64,000 bases of DNA from Saccharomycodes ludwigii (GCF_020623625.1 NC_060201.1:310001-374000), one strand, 5' to 3'; counted from the stretch's first letter, positions 38,893-49,429 are shown. The notes: generated from the sequence alone by a model not told the origin. Numbers and translations: made by a program.

Positions 38893-39753
38893 ATGGATAA
38901 TAAACCATCTAACATAGTCTATTTGGGGAATATCCCATTTGACCAAACAGAAGAACAAATATTGGATTTATGTAGTAATGTGGGACCAGTCAGAGGTTTA
39001 AAAATGATGTTTGATCCAAACACAGGTAAGTCAAGAGGGTTCTGTTTTATAGAGTTTAATGATATAAATACCAGTAGCAGCGCTGTTAGAAATTTAAATG
39101 GATATCAATTAGGTTCTCGTACATTAAAATGTGGGTTTTCAGATGAGGGAAGCACATCAGTAACAGCAACTGCTGTTAATAATGGTCGTTCTAATACTAA
39201 TAGTGGTATTAATAATTCCGCCAATAACAATACCGGGCCTAACCAAAAACTACCAATATTTTCTTATCAAGGTAAAGTAGTAAATTGTGATAATATAGGC
39301 ATAGACATAAATACAACAATGACAACGCCTGCAATGATGCTTTCTAGTATATTAGCGAATAATTACGGGAAGGAAAAACAGTTAAAGGTATTAGACTTGC
39401 TAAAACAAGAGAGTAGTGAGGCTGAAAACAGTATCACTTTGAAGCTGTTATTGACATTTCCTCAATTGAATTTTGCTTTGGCTGAAATTTTGTTGAGCAA
39501 TGGATTAAGTACAGTAGAAGATTTATCCAAGCTAGCTATAACAAATAATGACAGTATAAGTGATAAAAATGGCAGTGAAGAAGGGAAACAAAACCAAGAG
39601 AATCCACGCAAATATAAAAAAACGCAACTAGGTTTATTGAAACAAGTTTTACAATTAAATGACACGGATATCTCCATGTTACCACCCGATGAAAAAATCA
39701 TCATATACGATTTGAAACAAAGAGCTATGAAGGGAGATTTTGGACCTATATAA
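38893..39753 (+). CDS. RNA15: Cleavage factor IA subunit Rna15
   Basis: RNA-binding subunit of CF IA, needed for mRNA 3'-end cleavage and polyadenylation; the CstF-64 homologue. It has 286 residues (296 in S. cerevisiae). One RRM spans ~7-86, with RNP2 IVYLGNIPF and RNP1 KSRGFCFIEF. An Asn-rich linker precedes the hinge region that binds Rna14 (~150-215), and the C-terminal helical domain ends MLPPDEKIIIYDLKQRA. The following gene, PTI1, is its paralogue on the same strand. Confidence 0.95.
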   Translation: MDNKPSNIVYLGNIPFDQTEEQILDLCSNVGPVRGLKMMFDPNTGKSRGFCFIEFNDINTSSSAVRNLNGYQLGSRTLKCGFSDEGSTSVTATAVNNGRSNTNSGINNSANNNTGPNQKLPIFSYQGKVVNCDNIGIDINTTMTTPAMMLSSILANNYGKEKQLKVLDLLKQESSEAENSITLKLLLTFPQLNFALAEILLSNGLSTVEDLSKLAITNNDSISDKNGSEEGKQNQENPRKYKKTQLGLLKQVLQLNDTDISMLPPDEKIIIYDLKQRAMKGDFGPI

Positions 39754-40270
39754 AAAGAAGAGATTGGATGATTATTTGCTTGGTAAGATGAAGTTATAAT
39801 AGCAAGATGTAGTTTATATATATATATATATAATGAAATGAATTTAGTTCTTAGCACAAGTAATAAAATTATAATGATATTTTTTTTTTTTTACTCACAA
39901 AAAAGAAAAAAAACCCCCGAAACTAAATAATCAAAAAATAAGTTACAGGTTTTGATAGGTACGGATGTATCATATGTACAGGTTTCTTGAAATGTATATT
40001 TATTATGTAAGAAAGAAAAAAGGCCTTTTCATAACAGTAAAATTTTGTTGCTTAAATGATGCGTTTTATATATCTCGGATTTCAAGTCTATTTTGCTTTT
40101 TTTTTTTTTGTTTTTTGTTTTTTGTTTTTTGTTTCTTTCCCTTCTACTTTCCTTCCCTCTTGCTTTCTTCACCTCCTTTTAACATCTACTTAAAAGATCA
40201 AGCACAGAAAGGAACCACTTATAAGGAAAAAAGGAATATTATTTAACTACAGGCTTGACCACAGTTATAA
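39754..40270. promoter_or_regulatory. Intergenic RNA15-PTI1
   Basis: About 520 bases. A (TA)n run at 39817-39832, about 65 bases after the RNA15 stop, is a likely 3'-end efficiency element. T tracts and a TTTTTTG repeat near 40098-40134 lie in the PTI1 promoter. A 93-codon ORF at 39965-40246 is low-complexity and not called. Confidence 0.5.
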
Positions 40271-41608
40271 ATGAACAGTACTTCTTTTGCAATAAAACCC
40301 CACAGTATCAAGAATAACACACTAGTTGACCCAAGAACCAGAGTTTACAGGCACACTAAAACACCTGATGTTTACATTAGAGGTGTGCTCATTAAAAATG
40401 TGCCATCAAATTGGGATGAACAGACTGTATTAAGTGTAGTTGCAGGCTCGGGTGCAATAATTGGGATTAAACAACAGAAACTACAACCCTCCACTAATAG
40501 TAATAATTTTATAATAATATATACAACATCTAATGAATGTAAAAAAGCATATGATCTTATTTCTAAAATAGAAAATAAGCCATTTCAAATTGAACAGGTG
40601 TTAGTGGACGACGAACAGAATGAAGATGATAATATTGCTGGTATTAGTGGGTCTTCTTTATCTTCTGTCGCTGCATCACCTTCTTCTTTTTCTTCTTCTT
40701 CTTCCTTTTTTTCTGTACCTAACTCAAGGTGTAAAGCCCTATTAAAACTGAAAAGAGACAATTATCCGTGGGATTATAATTTACAATTACCCTTTGAAAT
40801 GATCAGTGAAGTTCCATTACCAAAAAAGAATAAACCCATTTTCATACCGGAATTATTAATCAAGGCTTCGAGCTCATTGCCAAAACTACCACCAATAAAC
40901 AAGAACACTGGAGATGGTGCCACGACTAGCCGGTTATATAGAGTAAATGATGTAATATCCAGTAAAATAAGCAAAATCCAACCGCCTCAGCTGATCGAAA
41001 TCATTGCAAATTTGACAAGTTTAGCAAATAGTATTAATGCCAGTAATAGTATTGCTCATGGTGCCAATAACAACAATAAATCTTCAGGCAACAATGGTGC
41101 TTTAAAAGAGCAGATAAGTAGTTTTTTACAAAACGGAGATGTGGCGTTAATTGTAACACAAGGGTTGTTGGAAATGGGATTAGTTGATATTCCTTGTATC
41201 AATATGTTCTTAGAGAGTTTGGATGAAAAGAATGGAGTTTTTCCTAGTACTACTGTTTCTCCTGGTGACAGTGTTGTAGATTCGTCATCTTTGCCAATAA
41301 CCACAAACACTACTGCTTCCTCAAGCTCTTCCTCTATTTCTGTTTCAAATACACCATCAGTTTCGCCTATAAATACACCAACTTCTATGAATAATAATGT
41401 CAACACAATTGGTAATAACCCTATTGACAGTGTTTCACGTACCACGGGTATTTTACCACAACACGTTGAAATAAAATTGTCTAAATTAAATAATTCAGAA
41501 CAAGCTAATGTTATAAGACAGATATTAACCTTAACCAGAGACCAAATTTTGTTATTACCACCAAAGCAAAGGACTATGGTTGAGAATATACATAGGGAGT
41601 ATTTATAA
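40271..41608 (+). CDS. PTI1: Cleavage and polyadenylation factor subunit Pti1
   Basis: Component of the CPF/APT complex, involved in snoRNA and mRNA 3'-end formation; a paralogue of Rna15. It has 445 residues (425 in S. cerevisiae). The N-terminus has DPRTRVYRHTKTPDVYIRGV and a degenerate RRM at ~35-115. A conserved middle patch is KRDNYPWDYNLQLPFEM. The hinge is at ~235-320, a Ser/Thr-rich linker follows, and the C-terminal helices (VIRQILTLTRDQILLLPPKQ) resemble the end of Rna15. S. cerevisiae PTI1 is next to CYS4 (YGR155W-YGR156W), a few genes away here. Confidence 0.93.
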   Translation: MNSTSFAIKPHSIKNNTLVDPRTRVYRHTKTPDVYIRGVLIKNVPSNWDEQTVLSVVAGSGAIIGIKQQKLQPSTNSNNFIIIYTTSNECKKAYDLISKIENKPFQIEQVLVDDEQNEDDNIAGISGSSLSSVAASPSSFSSSSSFFSVPNSRCKALLKLKRDNYPWDYNLQLPFEMISEVPLPKKNKPIFIPELLIKASSSLPKLPPINKNTGDGATTSRLYRVNDVISSKISKIQPPQLIEIIANLTSLANSINASNSIAHGANNNNKSSGNNGALKEQISSFLQNGDVALIVTQGLLEMGLVDIPCINMFLESLDEKNGVFPSTTVSPGDSVVDSSSLPITTNTTASSSSSSISVSNTPSVSPINTPTSMNNNVNTIGNNPIDSVSRTTGILPQHVEIKLSKLNNSEQANVIRQILTLTRDQILLLPPKQRTMVENIHREYL

Positions 41609-41797
41609 TAAACCTAAGAGAATGGGGGGAAAGATCGAAAAGGAAAAAAAAAAAAATATAAAAGAAATATAATTGGATAGCTTGAGTTGTTTTTAATTTG
41701 TATATTAGTTTATTTTAAAGGTTCCATTGCTATATATATTTAGTTATTATTTCTTTAAAATATGAGTAATAAAATTGGTTATTCAATGATTATAAGT

Positions 41798-41813
41798 AAA
41801 AAAATTATAAAAA
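41798..41813 (-). terminator. Pol III terminators of tRNA-Leu copy 2
   Basis: On the minus strand a T5 run (41809-41813) and then a T7 run (41798-41804) lie just past the tRNA 3' end. Confidence 0.7.
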
Positions 41814-41821
41814 TAATATAT

Positions 41822-41941
41822 TGGTTGCTAAGAGATTCGAACTCTTGCATCTTACGATATCCGAGTGTTCATTACTATTGTTAACAATGAAAGTAAACTA
41901 ATACTTGAATCGGACGCCTTAGACCGCTCGGCCAAACAACC
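41822..41941 (-). tRNA. tL(CAA): tRNA-Leu(CAA) with 38-base intron, copy 2
   Basis: Exons identical by eye to copy 1, with one base changed in the intron (41866-41903). The flanks differ from copy 1 within a few bases on both sides, so the shared unit is just the tRNA gene. A decayed LTR lies upstream of it, echoing copy 1. Confidence 0.97.
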
Positions 41942-41989
41942 TTACCACATGTCTTTCTGATTAAATAGTACTATATCAATAATATAGTT

Positions 41990-42165
41990 AGCAATAGAAC
42001 GTAGGAATCTCAGAAAAACACGGAAAGTTTGGAAAGTACGAAGAACTCCGTAAAAGATGAAAATTTCCTAACAGAAAACAAGAAAACATTGGAAAAGAAT
42101 AATACAAATTACAGATATAAAAAGAAGGGAAATATATAAGATATAATTTTATTAGTTGAAAGTGT
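41990..42165 (+). mobile_element. Decayed LTR fragment related to the second LTR family
   Basis: A stretch including AACATTGGAAAAGAATAATA aligns by eye with AATGTTGGAAAAGATTAATA and about 80 flanking bases of the 25821-26261 LTR, roughly two-thirds to three-quarters matching. It lies just upstream of a tRNA, the usual place for such relics. Ends are not defined; it is an old, broken fragment. Confidence 0.4.
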
Positions 42166-42238
42166 CACGTTAGCTTATTGACCCTTTTCTTAAGATATAT
42201 TTGCTTGATGTGATAAAGTTTGGAAAGGGATGCAAAAA

Positions 42239-42283
42239 TGGGTATAATTTTTGGGTATAATTTTTAGGTATAATTTTTAGGTA
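42239..42283. repeat. Three copies of a 14-base repeat
   Basis: Units of TGGGTATAATTTTT and AGGTATAATTTTT type in tandem. Confidence 0.75.
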
Positions 42284-42676
42284 GCCAGATATTAAAAAGA
42301 TGCGTGTATAAAATCTAAATTAATTTTCAATTTTTAACCAAAAAGACCGATCAAAAGCGGAGAGTTAAAGGGACGCAGTAAGCAATATCGCTTGGAAGGG
42401 ACACAATAAATAGAAAAATGGCTGTTGCGTGTGGGTTGATTCAGGCTTTTATTTGACAAAAAAAAAATAAAAAATATTAATAATAAAGACAAAAAAAAAA
42501 ATAAGAGTCAGGCAATTTATTTTTTTATTTTTTTATTTTTTCATTTTTTCCCCTCTTTCTCTTTCCAAATCCCAAAAACTATATATATATATATATATAA
42601 CTATCCCAACGTTTATAACCATTATTTCAATACAGAAATTATGACGCCCAACTAACACAAAAAAAGAAACGCCAAA

Positions 42677-43540
42677 ATGTCCCACCAAATGGCCCCTTGG
42701 GTACCAATATTTATCCAAAGTGTAAAAAATAATTCCCAGTCATTCACCTCATTCCAATTGAGTTCAATATCAGCGGTTATCCAAAAAGACATCCATAACC
42801 AACAATCTTCAATATCATATAGGCCAAAATGTAGAACTGTCGTATTTAGAGATTTTTTATTTCACGATAAACATTCAAATATAATAACTTTCTCAACAGA
42901 TTTAAGAAGTGATAAAATCGATCAATTGACAGAACAACCATGTTTTGAAGCATGTTTTTACTTTAGTAATACATGGGAGCAATTTAGACTAAGAGGTGAT
43001 GTTTCTTTTATATTGAGTGATGGGAAATATCCAAACATAATATCAAATATTTGCGATCATAATAATGGAAACAGTGGTAATGATACTGTGATAAATTATC
43101 CTATACTATCTCCATCTGTTTGTAACCACTCCAAAGAAAAAAATGGCCACCCAGACATACATCACAGCACTTTAGTCGATGATGTTGATATAACGGAAGG
43201 TTACAAACCACCTGAACCGTTTGAATGGGATTTAGAATTAAAGAGACAATGGAACAATCTAAGTCGAAACGCCAAAGCTCAGTATAGAAGACCTGAACCT
43301 GGGTTGCCGATGAGCAATGAATTGAGTAAGAAATTGGATAAATTGAGTAGGGGTGTAGATGGAGTCAAAGAGGATATTGGGTTTCAAAACTTTGCCATAG
43401 TGTGTTTGTGCATTGACGAAGTTGATTATTTGAATTTGAAAGATGATGGCAAAAGTGGTGCTGAAAGATGGATATTTAAGAGGTTTATAGATGAAGATAC
43501 TGGAATTGAAACTTGGGAAGAGAAGGAGGTTTGTCCATAA
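42677..43540 (+). CDS. YGR017W: FMN-binding pyridoxamine-oxidase-like protein, YGR017W type
   Basis: 287 residues matching the Alr4036/Pyridox_oxase_2 split-barrel flavin family (S. cerevisiae YGR017W, 316 residues, function unknown). The N-terminus MAPWVPIFIQSVKNNSQSFT, the strand RTVVFRDFLFHDKHSNII with FSTDLRSDKI (FMN phosphate contact in the fold) and FYFSNTWEQFRLRGD are typical. The C-terminus GAERWIFKRFIDEDTGIETW is also typical. UGA1 follows on the same strand, as YGR017W and YGR019W do in S. cerevisiae. The substrate is unknown. Confidence 0.88.
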   Translation: MSHQMAPWVPIFIQSVKNNSQSFTSFQLSSISAVIQKDIHNQQSSISYRPKCRTVVFRDFLFHDKHSNIITFSTDLRSDKIDQLTEQPCFEACFYFSNTWEQFRLRGDVSFILSDGKYPNIISNICDHNNGNSGNDTVINYPILSPSVCNHSKEKNGHPDIHHSTLVDDVDITEGYKPPEPFEWDLELKRQWNNLSRNAKAQYRRPEPGLPMSNELSKKLDKLSRGVDGVKEDIGFQNFAIVCLCIDEVDYLNLKDDGKSGAERWIFKRFIDEDTGIETWEEKEVCP

Positions 43541-44362
43541 TGTATGTTTTTAAGCAGTATGGATATGACTTTTGCATAGCTACTTTTTCAAAACAAATAT
43601 ATATATATATATATATATTTTTTGTGCTCCCTTGCGTGTGTTCTTCCTTGTTGTATAATTTGTAGATTAATGGTGCATTAAAATAAGCAGTATTATGTTA
43701 TTTAATAAATTGTAAATGTGATTACAAAATAGTTTTAATAAAAAGAGGGATTGTGGATTAGTAAAGTGTACTAGGCACTAGGTTAATACAATTGATCAAA
43801 TTACTAAACATTCCTAAAATTCACACACACAGCTTATAAAATTCCGCTGTTACAAACTTTTAATTATCCAAACGAACGAACGAACGAACGAACAAACAAA
43901 CTAAAAATTTCCGCTCGGAATTTTTTTTGATTTCCGCTTTTTTAAAAAGACAAAAACAAAATATAATTTTTTTTTTTTCTGCTTTTATTTTTATAGTGCG
44001 ATCAAGCGCTGTCTTATCAATAAAAAGCATGCAATCAATCAACCAAAACAAAAATAACTCGTTAAAAATAAAACTTATCCACCAAAGGCAATCGATAACA
44101 AACAAATAATCAATCAATCAATCAATCAATCACTCAATCAATCAAATTCATAAAATTAAAAACTCAAGAAATAAAATTAAAAAAAAAAAAAAAAAAAAAA
44201 AAAGTATATAAATCAAACAAAACTCATAACTAAAATTCAATTTTATTCTTTTTCTTATTTATATTTCTAATATATAACATATTCTCTCCTTATATTAAAA
44301 TAATAATAATAATATCAATATCCAATAACAAACAAAAACACCCTCCATAAGGATTTCCAAAT
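43541..44362. promoter_or_regulatory. UGA1 upstream region
   Basis: About 820 bases. A (TA)n run (43598-43618) after the YGR017W stop fits 3'-end formation. Three TTCCGCT elements lie at 43842, 43909 and 43932, the middle one part of the palindrome TTCCGCTCGGAA. Microsatellites (ACGA)n at 43871-43893 and (AATC)n at 44108-44145 follow, then an A tract at 44180-44203. ORFs on both strands here are not credible. Confidence 0.55.
43842..43938. promoter_or_regulatory. TTCCGCT cluster, possible zinc-cluster activator sites
   Basis: TTCCGCT at 43842-43848, 43909-43915 (within TTCCGCTCGGAA) and 43932-43938. UGA genes in S. cerevisiae use CCG/CGG-containing UAS-GABA sites bound by Uga3; this spacing is not the same, so the link is only suggestive. 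Confidence 0.35.
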
Positions 44363-45772
44363 ATGTCTTATTGTGAAAAATCTTATCCAACTGAACCAAC
44401 TGCACCAACAGTCACAACCACACAAATTCCAGGACCAGCTAGTACCAAAGCCATTGAAAACTTGGGCAAAGTTTTTGATGCTAGACCATGCTACTTTGTT
44501 GCTGATTACGAAAAATCCATAGGTAACTATATTGTTGACCTTGATGGCAACACCTTTTTAGATTTATATGCTCAGATTGCTTCTATTGCTTTGGGTTACA
44601 ACAATCCAGATTTGATCAAGGCTGCTAAATCCCCAGAAATGATCAGAGCCTTGGTTGAAAGACCAGCCATTGGTAATTTCCCAGGTAAAGATTTGGAAGG
44701 CATTTTGAAACAACTTTTGAAGTTTGCTCCAAAAGGTCAAGACCATATCTGGTCTGGTTTGAGTGGTGCTGATGCCAACGAATTGGCTTTCAAAGCTGCC
44801 TTTATGTATTACAGAAGTAAACAAAGAGGTTACAATACTGAGTTTAGCACACAAGAAAATGAATCCGTTATGGATAATGTTTCTCCAGGTTCTCCAAGCT
44901 TGGCTGTTTTGTCCTTTAAGAAAGCTTTCCACGGTAGATTGTTCGCCTCTGGTTCTGTTACATGTTCTAAGCCAATTCACAAGTTGGATTTCCCATCATT
45001 TCATTGGCCACACGCTGAATATCCATACTACCAATATCCATTAGATAAGCATACAGCTGAAAACAAAAAAGAAGATGACCGTTGCTTGCAAATTGTTGAA
45101 AAATTGATCACTTCTTGGGAAGTTCCAGTTGCAGCCTTGATTATCGAACCAGTTCAATCTGAAGGTGGTGACAACCATGCCTCTGCCTACTTTTTGCAAA
45201 AGTTGAGAGAAATCACTTTGAAGCATAATGTTGTTTACATCATTGATGAAGTTCAAACCGGTGTCGGTGCTACTGGTAAGTTCTGGTGCCACGAATACGC
45301 AAATATCACTCCTCCACCAGATTTGGTCACTTTTTCAAAGAAGTTCCAAAGTGCAGGTTATTGGTTCCATGATCCACAATTCATTCCAAACAAGGCATAC
45401 AGACAATTCAACACTTGGTGTGGTGATCCAGCCAGAATGATCATTGCTGGTGCCATTGGTCAAGAAATTGTTGATAACAAGTTAGTTGATCAGGTTCAAC
45501 GTGTTGGTAAATATTTGATTGATGAATTGGCAAAGGTATCCGAAAAATACCCTCAATACTTGCAAAGATTAAGAGGTAAAGGTACTTTTATTGCTTGGGA
45601 TTTACCAACTGGTGAACAAAGAGATTTGTTTTTGAAGAAATTAAAGTTGAACGGTTGTAATGTTGGTGGTTGTTCTGATAAATCTGTTAGATTGAGACCC
45701 ACACTTACCTTTGAAGAAAAACACGTTGATATTTTCATTGCTGCTGTCAACAAGACTTTGAAAGACTTTTAA
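44363..45772 (+). CDS. UGA1: 4-aminobutyrate aminotransferase (GABA transaminase)
   Basis: Class III PLP aminotransferase converting GABA and 2-oxoglutarate to succinate semialdehyde and glutamate; cytosolic in yeast, allowing GABA use as nitrogen source. It has 469 residues (471 in S. cerevisiae). Family marks are FLDLYAQIASIALGYNNP, the PLP-phosphate region SGADANELAFKAAF, the PLP-stacking FHGRLFASGSVTCSKP, the cofactor Asp in IIDEVQTGVGATG and the Schiff-base lysine in LVTFSKKFQSAGYW. Its codon choice is among the most biased in the window, consistent with high expression. Confidence 0.96.
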   Translation: MSYCEKSYPTEPTAPTVTTTQIPGPASTKAIENLGKVFDARPCYFVADYEKSIGNYIVDLDGNTFLDLYAQIASIALGYNNPDLIKAAKSPEMIRALVERPAIGNFPGKDLEGILKQLLKFAPKGQDHIWSGLSGADANELAFKAAFMYYRSKQRGYNTEFSTQENESVMDNVSPGSPSLAVLSFKKAFHGRLFASGSVTCSKPIHKLDFPSFHWPHAEYPYYQYPLDKHTAENKKEDDRCLQIVEKLITSWEVPVAALIIEPVQSEGGDNHASAYFLQKLREITLKHNVVYIIDEVQTGVGATGKFWCHEYANITPPPDLVTFSKKFQSAGYWFHDPQFIPNKAYRQFNTWCGDPARMIIAGAIGQEIVDNKLVDQVQRVGKYLIDELAKVSEKYPQYLQRLRGKGTFIAWDLPTGEQRDLFLKKLKLNGCNVGGCSDKSVRLRPTLTFEEKHVDIFIAAVNKTLKDF

Positions 45773-45949
45773 ACAGAAATAAAGCAAGAAATAATGTATA
45801 ACTCTTTTTATTTTGTTATGTAGTGTAAAGTTAGATTTTATTAAAATAAATATTTTTATCACCCTTTTCCTTAATTTTGGGGTATTTGATTAATGATTTT
45901 AGAATTTATGGATATTGGATGAAATTTTTCTTGACTTTGTTTTACTTGT

Positions 45950-45984
<35 letters not shown>

Positions 45985-46207
45985 TGTTCAAACTTTTAAA
46001 AAAAAAAATAATTTCTTATCTTTTAACAGACACATACATACATATATATATATATAGATATTTCCCCTCCTCCCAACTCAAAACATAAAAAAAATGAATT
46101 AAAATTGTTTAAATAACTGGTATCTATTAGTATTAAAAACAATCATCAATACTATCGCTATCAACACTTATATACAAAGGGAAAAAAGAGTCACAACCAT
46201 TCGAAAT
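45773..46207. promoter_or_regulatory. Intergenic UGA1-VPS20
   Basis: About 435 bases with an A tract at 45954-45980 and a (TA)n run near 46041-46055. No other signal was identified. Confidence 0.5.
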
Positions 46208-46891
46208 ATGGGCCAAAAACAAAGTAAGTTAACTAATCAAGATAAAGCAATTTTTCAACTAAAATTGTCAAGGGATAATTTAAATAAATTCACTCGAAAT
46301 ACAAATAACTTAATAGAAAATGAAAGAGCAAATCTAAAGTCAGCAATACGACAAGACATTAGTAACGGTAAAGATTATAAGGCAAATGTAAATATACGTA
46401 TATTATTAAAAAGAATACATTACCAAGAGATTTTATTAAGCAAAGCTAACGACCAGCTTATTAATTTAGAAAATATGCTTTCTAATATTGAGTTTAAATT
46501 AATTGAAAAAGACTTTATCAAGGGTGTCGATACAGGAAATAAAATATTGACAAAGTTGAATAAGGAGTTGAATATAGATTACGTAAATGATGTTATGGAT
46601 ACTCTAGAAGATCAAATGAGTTATGAAAGAGAAGTTGATCAAGTATTAAACAGTAATATTCTCAGAATAGGCAATACAGGCAATATTGCTATTTCGTTGG
46701 ACGATGAGATCGATAAAGAGTTGGATCAAATGTTAGGCGAGCAAAAACTCTCACAACAAGATGTAGATGAATCTAAAATTGTCGAGGATAAATTGCCCAG
46801 TGTTGAACATCTTCCTCTTCCAGCAGCAAAGGTTCAACCGGAAAAAGAAAAGGAAACAGAAACTCAAAGAGAAATGCCGTTGACCAATTAA
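46208..46891 (+). CDS. VPS20: ESCRT-III subunit Vps20
   Basis: Nucleates ESCRT-III (Snf7) filaments at endosomes for multivesicular-body sorting. It has 227 residues (221 in S. cerevisiae). The N-terminus MGQKQSKLT carries the N-myristoylation Gly2. The SNF7-domain coiled coil at ~15-160 includes VNIRILLKRIHYQEILLSKA and DQLINLENML. The C-terminal acidic helix LDDEIDKELDQMLGEQ is the MIT-interacting type. The tail ends in Lys/Glu/Pro-rich sequence. In S. cerevisiae VPS20 lies elsewhere (YMR077C), so this adjacency is not from the YGR block. Confidence 0.94.
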   Translation: MGQKQSKLTNQDKAIFQLKLSRDNLNKFTRNTNNLIENERANLKSAIRQDISNGKDYKANVNIRILLKRIHYQEILLSKANDQLINLENMLSNIEFKLIEKDFIKGVDTGNKILTKLNKELNIDYVNDVMDTLEDQMSYEREVDQVLNSNILRIGNTGNIAISLDDEIDKELDQMLGEQKLSQQDVDESKIVEDKLPSVEHLPLPAAKVQPEKEKETETQREMPLTN

Positions 46892-47075
46892 AAATAAAAC
46901 GAAATAAAAAACAAAAAACAAAAAAGAAAAAAAGAAAAAAAAAGTCGCAAGTGTTATTACAAATATATACATAGTATAACATATAGATCCTTTATACACA
47001 TAATAAAAAAAAAAAAAAAAAGAAAAAAAAATATAATAATCTAGCTTAAAATTGTATCCACACAAAAGTAAAGAA

Positions 47076-48415
<1,340 letters not shown>

Positions 48416-49093
48416 ATGTCCAACTGCTGCTGCGAACATGAGCATAACGAGCCACCCCCAATTGCAACCTATCCAAATCAATCATTATACGAATGTATGG
48501 ATCTAAATAAAATTAAAATCTTGAATGGTGTCTATAAAAATGGAGAGAAAAATTATAAAAATTTCATTAAAACTCAAGAGAGCAAAGATGACAACTCTTG
48601 CTTTTTAGAATCCGATTGTGATTGTCAACTAGTCATCCATATACCATTTACAAAATCAGTCAAGTTATACAGTATGATATTACGTTCTGCTTTTAATGAC
48701 CAAGACGATAATTTAGGATCTCTTCATCATGTTCATCTATACAAGAATTTTAATAAAAATATAGATTTCGATACTTTAGAAAATGCAAAAATCACTTACA
48801 GCATCGAACATATAAGAAATAACAACGGGAGTGAGGACGTGGAACACTATTTACCAAGACATCAGTTTCAATCTGTTGACTCTTTAACTATTTTCATCCC
48901 AGATAATTATGAAGAAGATGAAGATTTATTAAGTAGAATATATTACTTGGAACTAAGAGGCGACTTAAGCGTTAACAGTGGGGATAAAAGACAGGAATTT
49001 CATTTGAAAAGTAGTGTTTTTGAAAGTGCACCAAATCCATTAGATCATGTAAAATTGCAAGAGGAACCAGGCAGTAGTAACATGATACAATGA
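48416..49093 (+). CDS. PITH-domain protein
   Basis: 225 residues. The N-terminus MSNCCCEHEHNEPPPIATYP is Cys/His-rich. The PITH (DUF1000) fold follows: SLYECMDLNKIKILNG, SDCDCQLVIHIPFTKSVKLY, YLPRHQFQSVDSLTIFIPDN and YYLELRGDL. PITH domains occur in PITHD1 and as the proteasome-binding tail of TXNL1-type thioredoxins; there is no thioredoxin domain here, so it resembles PITHD1. I do not recall a clear S. cerevisiae counterpart, so it may be a gene lost there. Its function in yeast is unknown. Confidence 0.85.
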   Translation: MSNCCCEHEHNEPPPIATYPNQSLYECMDLNKIKILNGVYKNGEKNYKNFIKTQESKDDNSCFLESDCDCQLVIHIPFTKSVKLYSMILRSAFNDQDDNLGSLHHVHLYKNFNKNIDFDTLENAKITYSIEHIRNNNGSEDVEHYLPRHQFQSVDSLTIFIPDNYEEDEDLLSRIYYLELRGDLSVNSGDKRQEFHLKSSVFESAPNPLDHVKLQEEPGSSNMIQ

Positions 49094-49429
49094 GTTGAAA
49101 GGTACGAGCACGATTAGAATAATTTTTTTTATTCTTTTTAGTGATATCTTTTATATAACAAACAGTTTAATTTAATAAAAGATTATGGTTTATTTTTTAT
49201 TTTTACAAATCTGGAAAACTAACAAGCTATTTTTAAATTAGTTTTTTCTTTTCATCCCCGTTAAAAAATAACAGAAAAAAAAGAAAAAAAAAGGATAAGT
49301 TAGGCGGCTATTTGCCATTAGTAAATTATTCAACTTTTTTTTTTTTTTTTCTGTTATTTTTAATATTTCTATCGTGCCAGCCTTCAACTTTGATTGAAAT
49401 AAAAATAAAATCAAAAACAAAACCTATTA
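49094..49429. promoter_or_regulatory. REC102 upstream region
   Basis: 336 bases between same-strand genes. It holds an A-rich block, the URS1-like core at 49303-49310 and a T tract at 49336-49351. Confidence 0.55.
49303..49310 (-). promoter_or_regulatory. URS1 (Ume6) core TAGCCGCC
   Basis: TAGCCGCC on the minus strand matches eight of ten bases of the URS1 consensus TAGCCGCCGA, ~120 bases upstream of the probable REC102 start. Ume6 represses early meiotic genes through URS1 in mitosis, and such sites sit at this distance in S. cerevisiae. Confidence 0.6.

Larger units (their letters stand above)
41942..42676. other. Intergenic, tRNA-Leu copy 2 to YGR017W
   Basis: About 735 bases containing the decayed LTR segment (about 41990-42165), a short tandem repeat (42239-42283), A and T tracts and a (TA)n run at 42581-42600 next to the YGR017W start. 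No gene is recognised. Confidence 0.5.

Noticed and set aside
43860-44117. ORFs on both strands upstream of UGA1
   Set aside because: Made by (ACGA)n, (AATC)n and T-tract microsatellites; no protein features.
44564-45753. Several ORFs overlapping UGA1 in other frames
   Set aside because: Shadow frames of a strongly codon-biased gene.
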